A stretch of 64,000 nucleotides of DNA from Odobenus rosmarus divergens (lineage: Eukaryota > Chordata > Mammalia > Carnivora > Odobenidae), in contig NW_004450402.1 of assembly GCF_000321225.1 (NCBI RefSeq), positions 3,881,978-3,945,977 of the forward strand, read 5' to 3'. A program made the position numbers and the translations under genes. The notes beneath the pieces are model-generated. The model searched no databases. It was not told the DNA's origin and saw only the letters and a program-made list of their open reading frames with translations. Positions 24,916 through 38,259 of this stretch are shown here, one piece after another (position 1 is the first letter of the stretch; every line of letters begins with the position of its first letter).

Positions 24916-27605
24916 GGACATCCAAGACTGGTGCAGGAAGACTCAGAACTCACCTCCTCCCATGAACACACCAAATCTATACCTATATACAGAGCAATTT
25001 CCCCTGAAGATCTGAGGGCTGATTGAATAGCCAGACAAAAATACCACAAAAAAAGAAAATTACAGGCCAATATCCCTGATGAATAAAGATGTAAAAATCC
25101 TCAATAAAATAGTAGTAAAACAAATTCAAAAGTACATTAAAAGGATCAGACACCATGATAAAGTGGGATTTATTCCAGGGATGCAAGAATGGTTCAACAT
25201 CTGCAAATCAATCAGTGTGCTACACCACATTAAAGAGACAAAGGATGATGATCTCAGTAGATGCTGAAAAAGCATTTGACAAAATTTGGCATCCATTTAT
25301 GATAAAAACTCTCAACAGAGTAGATATAGAAGGAATGTACCTCATCATAATAAAGGCCATATATGACAAACCCACAGCTAACATCACACTCAATGGTGAA
25401 CTGAAAGCTTTCACCTTAAGATAAGGAATTAAGACAAAGCTGCCCACTGTACCATTTTTATTCAAAATAGTACTGGAAGTCCTAGCCAGAGTAATTAGGC
25501 AAGAAAAAGTAATAAAAAGTATCCAAATTGGACAGAAGTAAAACTGTCACTATTTGCAGATGACATGATACAATATATAGAAAACTCTAAAGACTCTACC
25601 AAAAACCTATTAGAACTAATAAATAAATTCAGTAAAGTGTCAGGGTACAAAATAATATGCAGAAATCAATTGTGTTTTGATACACTGATAACAAACTACC
25701 AGGGAAATTAAGAAAACAATCCCATTTACAATTGCATCAAAAAGAACAAAATACCTAGGAATAAATTTAACTAAGGATGTGAAAGACCTGGACACTGAAA
25801 ACTGTAAGACAATGATGAAAGAAATGAAAGACAACACAAATAAGGTTATTCCATGCTTATGGACTGGAAGAATTAATATTATTAAAATGTCCATATTACC
25901 CTAGCCAATCTACAGAGTCCACAAAATCCCCATCAAAATACCAAAGGCATTTTTCAAAGAACTAGAAAAAATAATCCTAAAATTTGTATGGAACCACATA
26001 AGTCCCCAAATAGTCAAAGCAATCTTGAAGGAAAACAAAGACAAAAAACAAACAAAAACAAAGCTGGAGGTGTCATGCTCCCTGATTTCAAGCTATACTA
26101 CAAAGCTACAGCAATCAAGACAGTATGGTACTGGCACAAAAAGAGACACAGATCAATGGAATAGACTAGAGAGCCCAGAAATAAACCTACACATTAGATG
26201 GCCAATTAACATACAACAAAGGAGGCAAGAATATACAGTGGGGAAAAGACAGTGTCTTCAATGAACAGTATTGAGGAAACTGGACAGCGACATGCAAAAG
26301 AATGACACTGGACCAGTATCTTATACCACATACAAAAAAAAAAAATCAAGATAAAGACTCAAACGTAAACTCGAAACTATAAAACTCCTGGAATAAAATA
26401 ATAGGCAGTAAATTCTTGAACATTGGTCTTAATAATATTTTTTTGGACCAGTTTCCTCAGGCAAGAGCAACAAAAGCTAAAACAAGCACATGGGACTATA
26501 TCAAATTAAAAGCTTTTGCACAGTGAAGGAAACTATCAACAAAACAAAAAGACAACCTACTGAATGGGAGAAGATATATGCAAATCACATAACTAACAAG
26601 GGGTTAATATCCAAAGTGTATAAAGAACACACACAATTTAATATCAAAAAAACCAAACAACCTGATTAAAAAATGGACAGAGGACTTGGATAGATATTTT
26701 CCCAAAGAAGACATACAAAGGGCAACAGGCACATGAGAAGATGCTCAACATTAGTAGTCACCAGGGAAATTCAAATCAAAACAATGAGGTATGACCTCAC
26801 ACCTGTCAGAATAGCTATTACCAAAAAGATAAGAACAAGTGTTGGCCAGGATATGGAAGAAAGGGAATCCTTGAACACTGTTGGTGGGAATGTAAATTAG
26901 TGCAGACACTATGGAAACGAGCATGGAAATTCCTCAAAAAATTGAGAATAGAACTACTGTATAATCCAGCAACTCCACCTCTGGGTATTTATCTGAAGAA
27001 AATGAAAACACCAATTCAAAGAGATATATGCACCCCTATGGTCACTGCAACATTATTTATAGTAGCCAAGATATGGATGCAGCCCAAGTGTCCATACACA
27101 GATGAATGGATAAAGAAGATGTGGTGTATATATACAATGGAATATTACTCAGTCACAAAAAAGAATGAAATCATGACATCTGTGACAACACAGATGGATC
27201 TAGAAAGTATTATGCTAAGTGAGATAAGCCAGAGAATGACAAATAGTGATGATTTCACTTATATGTGGAATCTAAAAAACAAAACAGAAACAGATTCGTA
27301 GATACAGGAAAGAAACTGTTAGTTGCCATAGGGGGAGGGGTGGAGGGGTTGAGGGTTGGGTGAAATAGGTGAAGATGATTAGAAGGTACAAACTTGCAGC
27401 TATAAAATAAATAAATCATTGGGATGCAGTGTATAGCATAGGGAACACTGTCAATAATATTGTAATAACTTTGTGTGGTGACAGATGTAAGCAACTAGAT
27501 TTATCATGGGGATTACTTTGTAGTGTATATTGAATCACTACGATGTACACCTGAAATAAAGAGGGTATTGTATGTCGATTGCACTTCATTAAAAAAGGAA
27601 GAAAG
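24916..27605 (+). mobile_element. L1 element with large internal deletion; 5' region fused to ORF2 RT, 3' UTR
   Basis: 24916-25030 reads as an L1 5' UTR (CTCACCTCCTCCCATGAACA, ATACAGAGCAATTTCCCCTG). From about 25033 it jumps to the ORF2 RT domain (AAATTACAGGCCAATATCCC). The usual order follows: FADD box region at 25555-25565, EN/RT C-terminal text, then ORF2 end near 27300 and the 3' UTR. Most of the 5' UTR, ORF1 and the endonuclease are missing. Many stops and frameshifts; not active. Target-site duplication GAACTAAGAT at 24903-24912 and 27821-27830, outside the nested SINE. Confidence 0.85.
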
Positions 27606-27806
27606 GGGCGCCTGGGTGGCTCAGTCGTTAAGCGTCTGCCTTCGGCTCAGGTCATGATCCCAGGGTCCTGGAATCGAGTCCCACATCGGGCTCCCTGCTC
27701 AGCGGGAAGCCTGCTTCTCCCTCTCCCACTCCCCCTGCTTGTGTTCCCTCTCTCGCTGTCTCTCTCTCTCTCTGTTGAAAAATAAATAAAATCTTTAAAA
27801 AAAAAA
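27606..27806 (+). mobile_element. Can-SINE inserted in the L1 tail
   Basis: GGGCGCCTGGGTGGCTCAGT head, TCATGATCCCAGGGTCCTGG, B-box region and (CT)n tract, then AAATAAATAAAATC and poly-A. Duplication AAAAAAGGAAGAAAG at 27591-27605 and 27807-27821. Confidence 0.95.
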
Positions 27807-29269
27807 AAAAAAGGAAGAAAGAACTAAGATCAAGAGTGAAGAAACTGAAGGACTCATGCCCAAGGGGAGAGATTAAACAATCAAGCAGATAAAGAAATGT
27901 GAAAGACATTTCATGTAAAGCAAATAGCAGTATACAGTCTTAGAAGCATGTTTACCTGGGAGTATCTGAAAAATTACAGGTGGTTCTTTAAAGTCGGTAC
28001 CTAGAGTTTGAGTAGAGGAATTGCAAAAGATGAGGAAAGAGAGGCAGGCAGCTGCCAGGTCCTGAAGGGGTTTCCTTTAATAGAAGACAAGTAAAATCAC
28101 CGAAGGAGTCTGAGGAAAGGAAAGGACACAGGGACAGTGGTAACGATCAGATTCCTGATGCAGGGGCACTGAGAAGAGAAAACTGAAATGCTGGGAGACA
28201 GAATCCGCAGGCTTTGTCAACTGACAGTATGTGGGCATTGGGAGGAAAGTCTGTTTTGCCGTGAAGATTAACGGGAACAACAGGTGGGGTAGGGTGAAAG
28301 AGGAAATGAAGGCCTGAGGGCGACAGGAATAGTCTCACAGGGTGAGGTACACTTCTATGTAAACATTCAAAACCACTCAGTTGTATGTAGGGCATCAAAC
28401 AATTTTTGGAGGTCACACTTAAGCTCTGCAACTTCCAAAGTGACTTTGCTGTCGTAATTTGGGTAGTTTGGACAAGCAGGGAGGGGATAGGGAAATACCA
28501 ATTATATGCAAACACAGATGAGCATTTTAAATAACAAAAAGTGAGAGCTACATGTTTGTGGGGAAGAAGGAAAACTACAAGGAAAATACCAGAGAAGTGC
28601 TCTGCATCTCAGTGCAGCTGATGCACACTCCCTAGCTTTTGGGCAAGACCAGACTTCTCTTTATTACCAAGGTTTTTAGTGTGATATTTTAATGATGCTT
28701 AAATTGCCTTAGAATTCTAGAACAGGAAACAGTGATGCGGTTCATTTGAAAACTATTAAAACATTTGTTCCAATAAAATGAATGCCTAATCCTACTCATT
28801 AAAATACATAAATATATAAATCTGGTTCTATTTTTTGGCCATATCCTCTTGTGATTCAATCAATTATTTTGTAGCACTATGCTTTCAAGGCTCTCAGAAA
28901 ACTGTAAAACATTTTGCTGGTTTGAAGTAAGTAATTCAAATGTCATTTACACTGAATATCCTCATGTCCAGAACATTTCTGTATGTCCAGTGCTCTGCTG
29001 CATGTGGGGAGCAAGACATGTACCTGTTACAAGGGAGTGTGACCTGCCTCAGTGACAAGTTCCCTGCCTCCTTAACGACAAGATATTTTTGCATCTAGAT
29101 TGACCCAGATTCCACATGTACTGTCCACTGAAGCAGCTCCACTCTGAAGAAGTAACATTTTATCTTTTTTTGTTGCCTTAGGGCATTAATACATTGGTTT
29201 GGGCTCCTTCCCTTTTCCTGAATTTTGAAAAATTTCATAATCACACACATGTATAATAGGCTCATTAAT

Positions 29270-29390
29270 AGTCAAGTTTCCTCATCTGTAATATGAGGAG
29301 AAAGAAAGTCCCTACATAATAGGATTCTTTTGAATAACGTGTTGGTAAAAACTCTGGGACTAAGCATTTAGCACACATTAGGGTTACAGA
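29270..29390 (+). repeat. MIR fragment
   Basis: AGTTTCCTCATCTGTAATAT, TCCCTACATAATAGGATTCT and TAAGCATTTAGCACACATTA follow the 3' half of MIR. Confidence 0.7.
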
Positions 29391-29964
29391 AGCACTCCCA
29401 AGTGACCACAGAAGGATTAGTGTGTCAGAAATGTCCTGAATCTGCCCACTCACTCATTTGTACTGTCTTAAGAGAATCCTTATTGAGGACCTGCTTAAAA
29501 AAAGGAACGACAGTCATAAGGGAAACAAAGAAACACTTTATCAATAGCTCAGAAAGCTTCCCCCCAAACCCTAATATACCTGAAAGTGTTGGTGGCTGAA
29601 CTGGACAATGCAGCCAGGCCAAAAAGTCTATGTAAGGCCATTCTATCAAGGCCTCCTCCAAATCAGGAAAAGTCTAGACATTACTTCCATTTTAAGGAAC
29701 TAGGTTGCCATGTCACCTTAATAAAGTATTCCACTTTAACTAAGGAATATTCGTATCTTGTTAATTATGGAATGATAAAATCCTAAAACAAAAAATGCAA
29801 ATGGACCTTTTGCTCCCCCAACTCTGAAGGCACTTTAGAGTATACTTCCTAATAACTAACAATAACTGTTCAGCAACCTAAGAAGATCCACCATATTTCC
29901 AAACATTTTCTTAGGCCTTTAGTTTTTCTTATTTATCAGAGATTAGTTATTAGTTTTTAGAAAA

Positions 29965-30045
29965 TATATTAGTTCAGTCAATAGCTACTTGTTGAACACT
30001 AACTATGTGCCAAGGACCATGCTAGCACTGGTGTAAAATATTTTT
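29965..30045 (-). repeat. L2-like 3' end fragment, reversed
   Basis: ACTTGTTGAACACTAACTAT, then GTGCCAAGGACCATGCTAGC, as in reversed CR1/L2-clade tails. Confidence 0.5.
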
Positions 30046-31184
30046 CTTCTTTTCTCACTCATTTTTTGGCATACTGATTTCACAGAGACAGATCTTTATA
30101 TAACATCAGGAAATTCTCTCAATTCTGATACAATTTCATGATGAGACCAATATGGAATACCTTAATCTATGTCTCTCAAGTTGGAATTCTTATATCCACA
30201 TTAATACTCCAGGGATGGCCTAGAGAATTGCTAAAGTCATGAATAAATGTGGCATAATCTTTTATGATATTTTATGTGGATAGATATTTTATGGAGATAA
30301 TATACAAATATTTTTAAATTAACACAAACACAAATGTATTATGGAGTAGCGATACTCAAATGAAACTTTAAAATAGAAGAGCTTAAACAAATGTTGAGCT
30401 TACACTGGCGATTAATGGGTGTCTCTCAGATGACTGGGGTATATGTTCCAAATTTTCTATGTCAAAGAAAGTAAACTCTTTTGGTAAAAATGTTGGAATT
30501 ACACACTACATTAAAATATGTGTTAGAAGCAAATCTGCTTGACTGCTGAACTATATATTTAATAAATAATTAATGTACTTTGGCATGATAATTCTAGAGG
30601 AGTTAATTGCCATGATTACCAACAATTTTGTCAAAGTATAATTTATAAAAATTACAGATTGAGAAAGCAGCTTCCTCACAAGTCTATTTCTCCAGGAATA
30701 GCTGCCAGGATGATGGAAGAAAATACCAAACTTTTTTCAATCACTGTGATCTATCACTGCTAAACAGCAGTCTAGGGGGATTTCACTGACCTCTCGAAGA
30801 ATCGCCCTAGCTGACTATTCCAATCATCCATCTTTAATCGCTTATGTCTTATATTATAATCTAGAACAGGGGCAAGTAAACATCCCTTTTCTTCACCCTG
30901 ACACTGTTCTCCATTTGCAAGTACAGTAGTAAAGATATTCAGACAGCACAATTAAAACTTAAGAGTCTCTCCAGTATCATGACTAAGCCCCTAACCTAAC
31001 ACTGAAACAGCTCTTGAGGGTCTGCTCCAAAAGCGTTATTGGAAGAATTTTTTCTTCATTAACAAGTAATGGCAATCTCACAAAACTCAGTCCAACATGG
31101 AACTAATTATGAAGTTAGCAAGACCTTGATATAAAAACTGATATTCTTGGCATTAGCAATAGTAATGACAAGTCATTCTTTTTC

Positions 31185-31250
31185 TTTCCCCAGTTTTATT
31201 GAGATATAACTGACAAATGAAGTTGTGTATGTCTGAAGTGTACAAGATAA
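31185..31250 (-). repeat. L1 3' UTR fragment, reversed
   Basis: CCCAGTTTTATTGAGATATA, ACTGACAAATGAAGTTGTGT and TGAAGTGTACAAGATAACGA is the familiar reversed L1M 3' UTR end. Confidence 0.65.
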
Positions 31251-31329
31251 CGATGAATCATTCTTATTTAGAAATATAGATATAAAAGTCCTAAAACACT
31301 GAACAAGCCAAATCCACCAACGATCAAGT

Positions 31330-32045
31330 TGAATTTGCCCAGCGTTCCAATGATGGTTAAAATGAGAAAATCTCTTAGTGTAAATCACCACATTAATGTG
31401 TATAATGGATAAAAATCATAGACTTATAGGAGTGGATGCAGACAACTATTTAATAAAATTCACCATCCACTTATGAACCAACTTCCTATCACAGAGAATA
31501 AGAACTATCTGAACCTGATTAAAAATATGAGGGGGGGAGGGGATATAACAAACATCAATACTAATGAAAAAAATCTTGAAAGCATTTGTGGTAGAATCAG
31601 GAATAATACAAGAATGTCCCATCACTAATAACATTATAATGCATTTTTTAGCCAGCTCAGTAAGAAATGAAAAAAAAAAGAAATATAAAGTATAATGATT
31701 GAACAAATATCATATATCAACTAAATAAACAAAACTATCAATATGCACCCATGATAGGATTTTCTACATAGTAAATCCCAGAGTCTACATATTATTAAAA
31801 TTAAAACTAATTTAAAAGATTGCTGGATATAAGATAATACACTCAAGTGAATTACATTTCTATACTCAAGCTGGAAATAAAGTTGTAAAATAAAATTTTT
31901 TAGATTTATAATTTAAGATAAGTACATACAAAAAAAATAAGGTTCTTAGAAATAAATTTATCACAAAATGTATAAGAACTTTTTGGAAAAGACATTTTTG
32001 AATTTTACTGAGAGATATCCAAGAAGACTTAAATAAATGGTGAGT
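31330..32045 (+). mobile_element. Ancient L1 ORF2 RT fragment
   Basis: AATTCACCATCCACTTATGA, CTATCTGAACCTGATTAAAA, GCCAGCTCAGTAAGAAATGA, TACATTTCTATACTCAAGCT and GAGAGATATCCAAGAAGACT keep the ORF2 RT order with heavy decay. No poly-A end. Confidence 0.65.
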
Positions 32046-32069
32046 ATCTGACAAATCATTCTATTTTAC

Positions 32070-32355
32070 ATCTTCTGGCTAGTTCTCTTTCCTTTAATTT
32101 AAGCTTAAATATGTTTCTCAGATAATCCTTTCCAGAACAGCATTTATGTACAAAGTAGGTTCGCTTGCTGTTTCTATTTTAGTCCATTGTTCATTTCCTT
32201 AACATTGATTAGAAATAGCTATTATTTTTATTTCCCATGTTGAAATATAAGTTGTACCATGAGGACCATGTGTCTATCTTTTGACCATTTTACATCCCCA
32301 GTGCTTACACTATGTGGGAATTTGATAATTATTTGTAGAATGGATGAATGATTTT
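32070..32355 (+). repeat. L2 3' end
   Basis: GATAATCCTTTCCAGAACAG, ATCCCCAGTGCTTACACTAT and TTTGTAGAATGGATGAATGA follow the L2 3' end and tail. Confidence 0.6.
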
Positions 32356-33594
32356 AGAAAAGTGAAATATTAGTAATGAATCTAGGCTTGTTTCCCTACT
32401 GCCTTTCCAATGATTATTTCTTTACACTTTTAAATACCACATGAAATTAAAATGAGCCTGTACCTAACCCTAAAGTAATATTATCACCAAATTTTTTAAC
32501 AAAACAATACAATTTGAGAATAATAGCTATTCTTTCTTAAAAATACCTTCATTGTTTTCTTTTTAAAATGGCTTCTCTATTATTTCCTTTTTTGGAAAAA
32601 AAAATCAACCATTCAATCTATTTATTCAAATGCTAAAAATTTCTCTTCATCATCAGAAAAGCTGGGAAATTATCATTTCGAAAAGTTCTTGAAAATAATA
32701 TACCTAAATAAAAAGATTTAGATTGCCACTCCATCAAAAGACAATAGAAAATTCAAAAATCCAATTCTAATCTGACAGCTACGTCTTCTTAACAAGTATT
32801 AATTAAATTGCAGGGGAGAGATAAGAGGGCTCTTAACAATAAAATTATATTATTTTCTGATTCGTGAGAGAGGTAAGATGTGTCTGGAGAAATCAGATGC
32901 CTGATTATACAATGCTGCTCAGGCATACATATGATTACTAAGTAGTACCTTTTTTATGTACTTTACAATACACACATTTCTTAAAAAGTAGAAACCTTTC
33001 TCCCTGAAACCCATTGGCAATTTTGTTATCCAAATGTAACATGTTCAGGAAAACACAATGCATTTTTTAAAAATGTCACTTTGAGTCATAAACACCCACA
33101 AATGTAGCTGACACATCACCTTTCAAGTCAGCATCTCCACCACCACTAACATCCCTCAAATAAAGAATATGATTTCCTGTAACATTGGAGGCAACAAAGC
33201 CAATTATTTAAAGGGTCCTAATTTTTTAAAAAATGTAGTGATTTCCTTCGAATCTTCTGCACAACAGAGGCATAGTAGATACATATCGGACTAAAGAGGA
33301 TTCATTGCTTTCTAGGTGTTTCCATGAGTCTTGTTCATATAAACCTTCTAAAAAGGTATGATGTGTCTCCTTAAAAATTAAAAAGAAAGTCAAGGTCTTT
33401 GACTCTTTAGATGTAATAATTTCCTGTGTTTGTTTCTGAAAAGCATAATCTAAGCTTAGAAAAGCAATATGCTATATTATCATTAGGTTTTACTGAGGTT
33501 AAAAGTTACTTCAAAGCAAAATCTAAACATGTCTTTTACAGGCCTTTACAGGTTCTACAATTTTCTGCCAAGAGAGACTTTTATTTTATTCACT

Positions 33595-33740
33595 GTTTAA
33601 CCAAACAATATCTCACTTGTAAAGCAAGCATTATTTTTCCCATTTTACCAACCAGAAAAAAAGTAAGGCTTTTGAGGTCTCAGTGACTTCTTTTGTAACT
33701 TCTTCCTAGAACCTGGGTTCTCTAACTTGTGATCCAACCC
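33595..33740 (-). repeat. Possible MIR, reversed
   Basis: ATTATTTTTCCCATTTTACC with AGAACCTGGGTTCTCTAACTT in the reversed MIR order; strongly diverged between. Confidence 0.4.
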
Positions 33741-33832
33741 CCAACCTACTACTCAACTCCAAAATGGGCCAGGGAACTTCAGAGCATGAAAAAACAGCTC
33801 ACAGAGCTACACAAAGGAACATCCATTAATAT

Positions 33833-34135
33833 GTAACTCTTTTATTTAATTGATATATAACATTATATTAGTTTCAGGGGTACAACATAATGATTCAATA
33901 TTTGTATATAGAGCAAAGTGATCACCACAATAATAAGTCTGGCTAACATCCATCAGCACTCAGCTACACATTTTTTTCTTGTGATGAGAACTTTTAAGAT
34001 CTACTCTCTTAGCAACTTTCAAATATATAATACAGTATCAACTATAGTTACTGTGCTGAACACATTACATCCCGTGACTTATTTATTTTATAACTGGAAG
34101 TTTGTATCTCTGGACAAGCTTATATTTAACTCTTA
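33833..34135 (-). mobile_element. L1 3' UTR fragment, reversed
   Basis: ATATTAGTTTCAGGGGTACA, ACATAATGATTCAATATTTG, AGATCTACTCTCTTAGCAAC and TTTATAACTGGAAGTTTGTA are the reversed mammalian L1MA-type 3' UTR in order. Confidence 0.85.
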
Positions 34136-34484
34136 TTCCATATTTTTAACTTATTTGCATGGTTTATAATATATGAATTTAGTAGTATAACTTGATAATT
34201 TGTGAATTTAAAATGTACATCTAGTGGGTGGTGTGCTCAGAAATATTTAAGTGATAGAAGCATGTGATCAAAAAGTCTAGTGACTACATGTTATCTTTGC
34301 TGAAGTACTGTTACATTACACTTTTATTCAAGTGAATTCTCTTCATGTTTCCTTCAGACATTCATCTCTTTTCCATCTGAATTCCTACCAAACCTAAAAC
34401 CTCTATTAGATATGACCTTTCCTCTCTGACCCAATCAACCAAATTACCACCCATAAAAAACAGCTCTTGCAACATATTCTAAAA

Positions 34485-34694
34485 CAGAGTTAGCCAAGAG
34501 AACTTTCTGTGATGACAGAAATGTTCAATTCTGGACTGTCCAGAATAGTAGTAATAGCCATATATGACTACTGAAATATAGTTAGTTCAACAGAGGAACT
34601 GAGTTTTAAATTGCATTTAATTTTAAGTAATCCAAATATAAATGAGAATAGCCACATGTGACTAGTGGGTACTATCCGGTACAGCACAGCTCTG
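34485..34694. mobile_element. DNA transposon remnant with long inverted ends
   Basis: The left arm CTGTCCAGAATAGTAGTAAT (34537 on) and the reversed right arm CTGTACCGGATAGTACCCAC pair with each other and continue into TAGCCATATATGACTA / TAGTCACATGTGGCTA. I recognise this as a common mammalian MITE-like element, but cannot name it safely. Confidence 0.6.
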
Positions 34695-35716
34695 GAAAGC
34701 TATGATTAATATAACTGGAATAGCAGATATGCTCAACTATATAAGTTAGATGTTCTCTCCCACAAAGGTATCCTTCAATAACGCTCCTGTTTTCCTAAAA
34801 AGCCTCTCATATTATTGAATATTTTCTGAATTACTTCATTCTGAAAAACATGATAATAATTTGGAAGAAATATTAACTTGAAACAAACTCAGTTAATGGT
34901 ACTTATGGAAATATAGATCCACTAATAGTCCACTAATAGAATTGGTTTTTTTTTTTTTGAAGATGACAACACAATAATTATTTCTAATGACTCATAATTC
35001 AAGTGCTTGATTATCATTACAAGTAAGTATTTTAAAGTTTACTTTTAAAAACACTGCAAATAGACAAACAAAAAGAGTAACAACTGGAGATAGACTAGTC
35101 CCATCATACATAAAATTCATTCTAAAACCTCCATTAGTGAAACAGTATGGTTGTGGTGCTTAACCAACAGGCGGATCAAAGGAACATACAAAAAGGCTTA
35201 AAATAGGTGCAAATGAAAACAAAAACTTTCAAAGGTAGTGTCCTTCACAAGTAGCATCACAAATTACTGGAGAAGACATGAATATTCAATAGATAGTTTT
35301 GGCACAACTGGATAGTTATCTAGAAAAGAAGATAACTGAATCCACACCTCACATTCATAACCAGAATCAATTCCAATGGCTCAAAGATTCAAATATAAAA
35401 AAAACCATAGACGTTAATAGAAGAAACATGAGACAATTCTTTTATTATCCTGAATTAGGGAAGGACTTTGTCACGTATACTTAAACTAAAATCCTTTAGA
35501 AAAAGATAGATAAATTTGACTTTATAAAAACTCAACATTTCTGCATAACAAAAATCACTAATAAAGAAAATAACAATACAAATGACTAAAAAAAAAACCC
35601 AAAAAACCCAAAACACAAAAAAACTCAAATAATATTCCCTAACAAGAATCTTCTAAAAATCAGGGAAAGCCCAAGAATTAACAGAGAAAATCTAATGATA
35701 AAAAAACAGAGAATCA

Positions 35717-35909
35717 GGGGCGCCTGGGTGGCTCAGTCGTTAAGCGTCTGCCTTCGGCTCAGGTCATGATCCCAGGGTCCTGGGATGGAGCCCCGCGTCG
35801 GGCTCCCTGCTCGGCAGGAAGCCTGCTTCTCCCTCTCCCACTCCCCCTGCTTGTGTTCCTGCTCTCCCTATCTCTCTCTCTCTGTCAAATAAATAAATAA
35901 AATCTCTAA
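35717..35909 (+). mobile_element. Can-SINE
   Basis: Near-consensus copy with GGGCGCCTGGGTGGCTCAGT head and AAATAAATAAATAAAATC tail. Duplication AAAAAAYAGAGAATCA at 35701-35716 and 35910-35925 with one C/T difference. Confidence 0.95.
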
Positions 35910-36199
35910 AAAAAATAGAGAATCATAAAAAAGAAATCAAATTTTATGTAAATTAAATAAAATGTAATAAATTTTAATACAATTAAACATACAAAAATTC
36001 TTAATACTACTCATCATAATAGCAATGTAGATTAAAACTACTACTCTTCACTTAGGAGATGGGAGCATTCTAGTTTAACACTGACAAGCCCAGGGTGGAG
36101 GGTACAGGAGTAAACAGGCAATCAAAAACATCCTGGTGAGAATGTAAATAGCTCTACCGGTAGAAAGCAATTTGGTGGTAATAATAAAAACAACATCAA

Positions 36200-36405
36200 C
36201 AATAACAACAACAGCCAATTCTTTTAACCCTTCCTTTGTTCCAGGCACTATTCTAAGCACCTTATATATGTTAATACATTTGGCCCTATGAGCTTGGTAC
36301 TGTTATTTCTATTCTACAAACTAGTAAACTCAATCAAGGACAAGAAGTTAGCTCACTTGCCCAAGGTTCCACATTTAGTAAGGAAATATCAAAACTGAAT
36401 AGCCT
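36200..36405 (-). repeat. MIR, reversed, inside old L1
   Basis: CCAGGCACTATTCTAAGCAC, CTTATATATGTTAATACATT, TTCTACAAACTAGTAAACTC and TTGCCCAAGGTTCCACATTT follow reversed MIR. L1 text resumes at about 36410. Confidence 0.75.
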
Positions 36406-37355
36406 CTGATTCAGCAATTTAACCTCCCGGTATTTATTCTATAGATCTACCGGTACATTTACGAAATAATATTTGTATGAGGTTATTCACAGAAGCACTG
36501 TTTATAGCAGCAAAAGATTTGAAGTAAACAGGCACCAGTGGCAGTCAGATTAAATCAATCCTGATACATCCATATAATAGAATACCATGTAGCTGTAAAA
36601 GGCCAGTGACTGTAATTCTGTCCAAGATTTCATATGATATTAATAAAGCAAGGTGCTGAAAACTTTAGAGCATATTACTACATTCATTAAGAAAAGGGAA
36701 ATCAGGATGTGTATTTGTATTTGTTGTACATCCACGAAGAAACATGGAAGGCCAGAAAAGTCACTAACAACAGCATGCACTTGTAATGTGTGTGGTGGGA
36801 GTTGGGGGGACCAAGGATATGGGGATGGGAAGAAGACCTTTCATTAAATGTGAGTTTTAAAATTTATAAATTTCAAACCATGTGAAGGTATGACCTATTC
36901 AAATAAATCATTTTAGTTTTTTTTAAAAAAACAACATGCTAAGTTCTTATGTTAGAGATCAAAAATATACATGTTTTTGGGAGAAATGAAATATTGAAGT
37001 TTCCTATGTCATCTAAATGAGTACTGATGGTTGGAGGTAATATCTGTAGGGACATATCACGTAAGGATTCAAAAGAAAGGCACAGAAATAGGGAATCTGG
37101 GTTCCTTTTTCCTGATTGTTGAACTGTGTGAATATACAAACTTTTCCAATGAAAAGGGACTGTTAGATGACTCAAAAGAAATGTTGAGGATGCATGTGAG
37201 TGGAAAAATTCTACACTGATATATTACTTAATTTATTTAATTATTAATTCTAATATTATTTAATATTAGAAAACTCCACATTCATACATACATGTGATCT
37301 TAAATGTGTATAACTAAGTTAATCTAAATGTTATAACTAAAAATTTGATATTGGA

Positions 37356-37551
37356 GGGGTGCCTGGGTGGCTCATATGGTTAAGCATCTGCCTTCAGCTT
37401 GGGTCATGATCCCAGGGTCCTGGGATCGAGCCCCGCAATGGGCTCCCTGCTCAGCGGAGAGTCGGCTTCTCCCTCTCCTTCTCCTGCTCCCCCTGCTTGT
37501 GCTCTCGCTCTCTCTGCCAAATAAATAAATAAAATCTTAAAAAATAAAAAT
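37356..37551 (+). mobile_element. Can-SINE
   Basis: GGGTGCCTGGGTGGCTCATA head, GGGATCGAGCCCCGC B-box region and AAATAAATAAATAAAATC tail. Duplication AAAAATTTGAYATTGGA at 37339-37355 and 37552-37568. Confidence 0.95.
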
Positions 37552-38259
37552 AAAAATTTGACATTGGACAAAAACTTCATCTTTTTGTGAGGGATCTTCA
37601 TTGGAAAACTTGTGTTGGGGGGGCTCACATTTGCATTTCTACACGTGATTATGATGACCATATCTGGTGTGTGTGCATGCCCTTTCTGCATCCTCATTTA
37701 TGGACTTTCCATAACGTGTCTAGCATTTTCCTGGTGCAAGGTCTGCACCAGCTCTTTTAATACATGAAAGATTTGTTTTGAACGCATTTCTCTGTCCTCT
37801 TTCTTACTCATTTTAAATTAAAAGCTTCTAGATCAGAGGGTCTCCTGGCAGGGCAGAACCTCTGAAAGTTGGTATATTTTGAAAAATGCCCCATTGATCC
37901 TGAACTCTTACCCCTTCCCAGGCCACACTGCTATTGAGAACCACTGACACACACTGGGGAAGAAATTGTGCCTCCTTAATTCATTTCACACCCTCTTTTT
38001 ACTGAGAGATAAGCAAAGCAGGTCAATTTATGCTAAAATTAATACCATGAAAACTGCCAGTTCACGGTGACAGAATATTTCAAAATCACCACTAATGTTC
38101 TGCAGCAGGAATGGCAAATAGAATTTATCACACATGCAAACTCTAACCTATTGATATTAGTTATCTGAAGCGTGTTGATAAGCATCTTTTCACATGTTGC
38201 CCTGGAATATAGTTTTATATCTAATCTAATCTAACTGGAATAAGTTTATAGCACCCTTT

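Larger units (their letters stand above)
35080..36915 (+). mobile_element. Old L1 ORF2 C-terminal region and 3' UTR, interrupted
   Basis: ACAACTGGATAGTTATCTAG, TAGATAAATTTGACTTTATA, ATTTAACCTCCCGGTATTTA, GGTTATTCACAGAAGCACTG, ATCCATATAATAGAATACCA and AATAAAGCAAGGTGCTGAAA keep the L1 ORF2 order to its end. Split by a SINE (35717-35909) and a MIR-like block (about 36200-36405). Coding capacity is lost. Confidence 0.8.

Noticed and set aside
26900..27301. 133-codon plus-strand frame
   Set aside because: Remnant of the ORF2 C-terminus in the internally deleted L1; the upstream frame is broken.
28147..28515. 122-codon minus-strand frame
   Set aside because: No homology recognised, no splice sites or conserved context; probably chance in a less AT-rich stretch.
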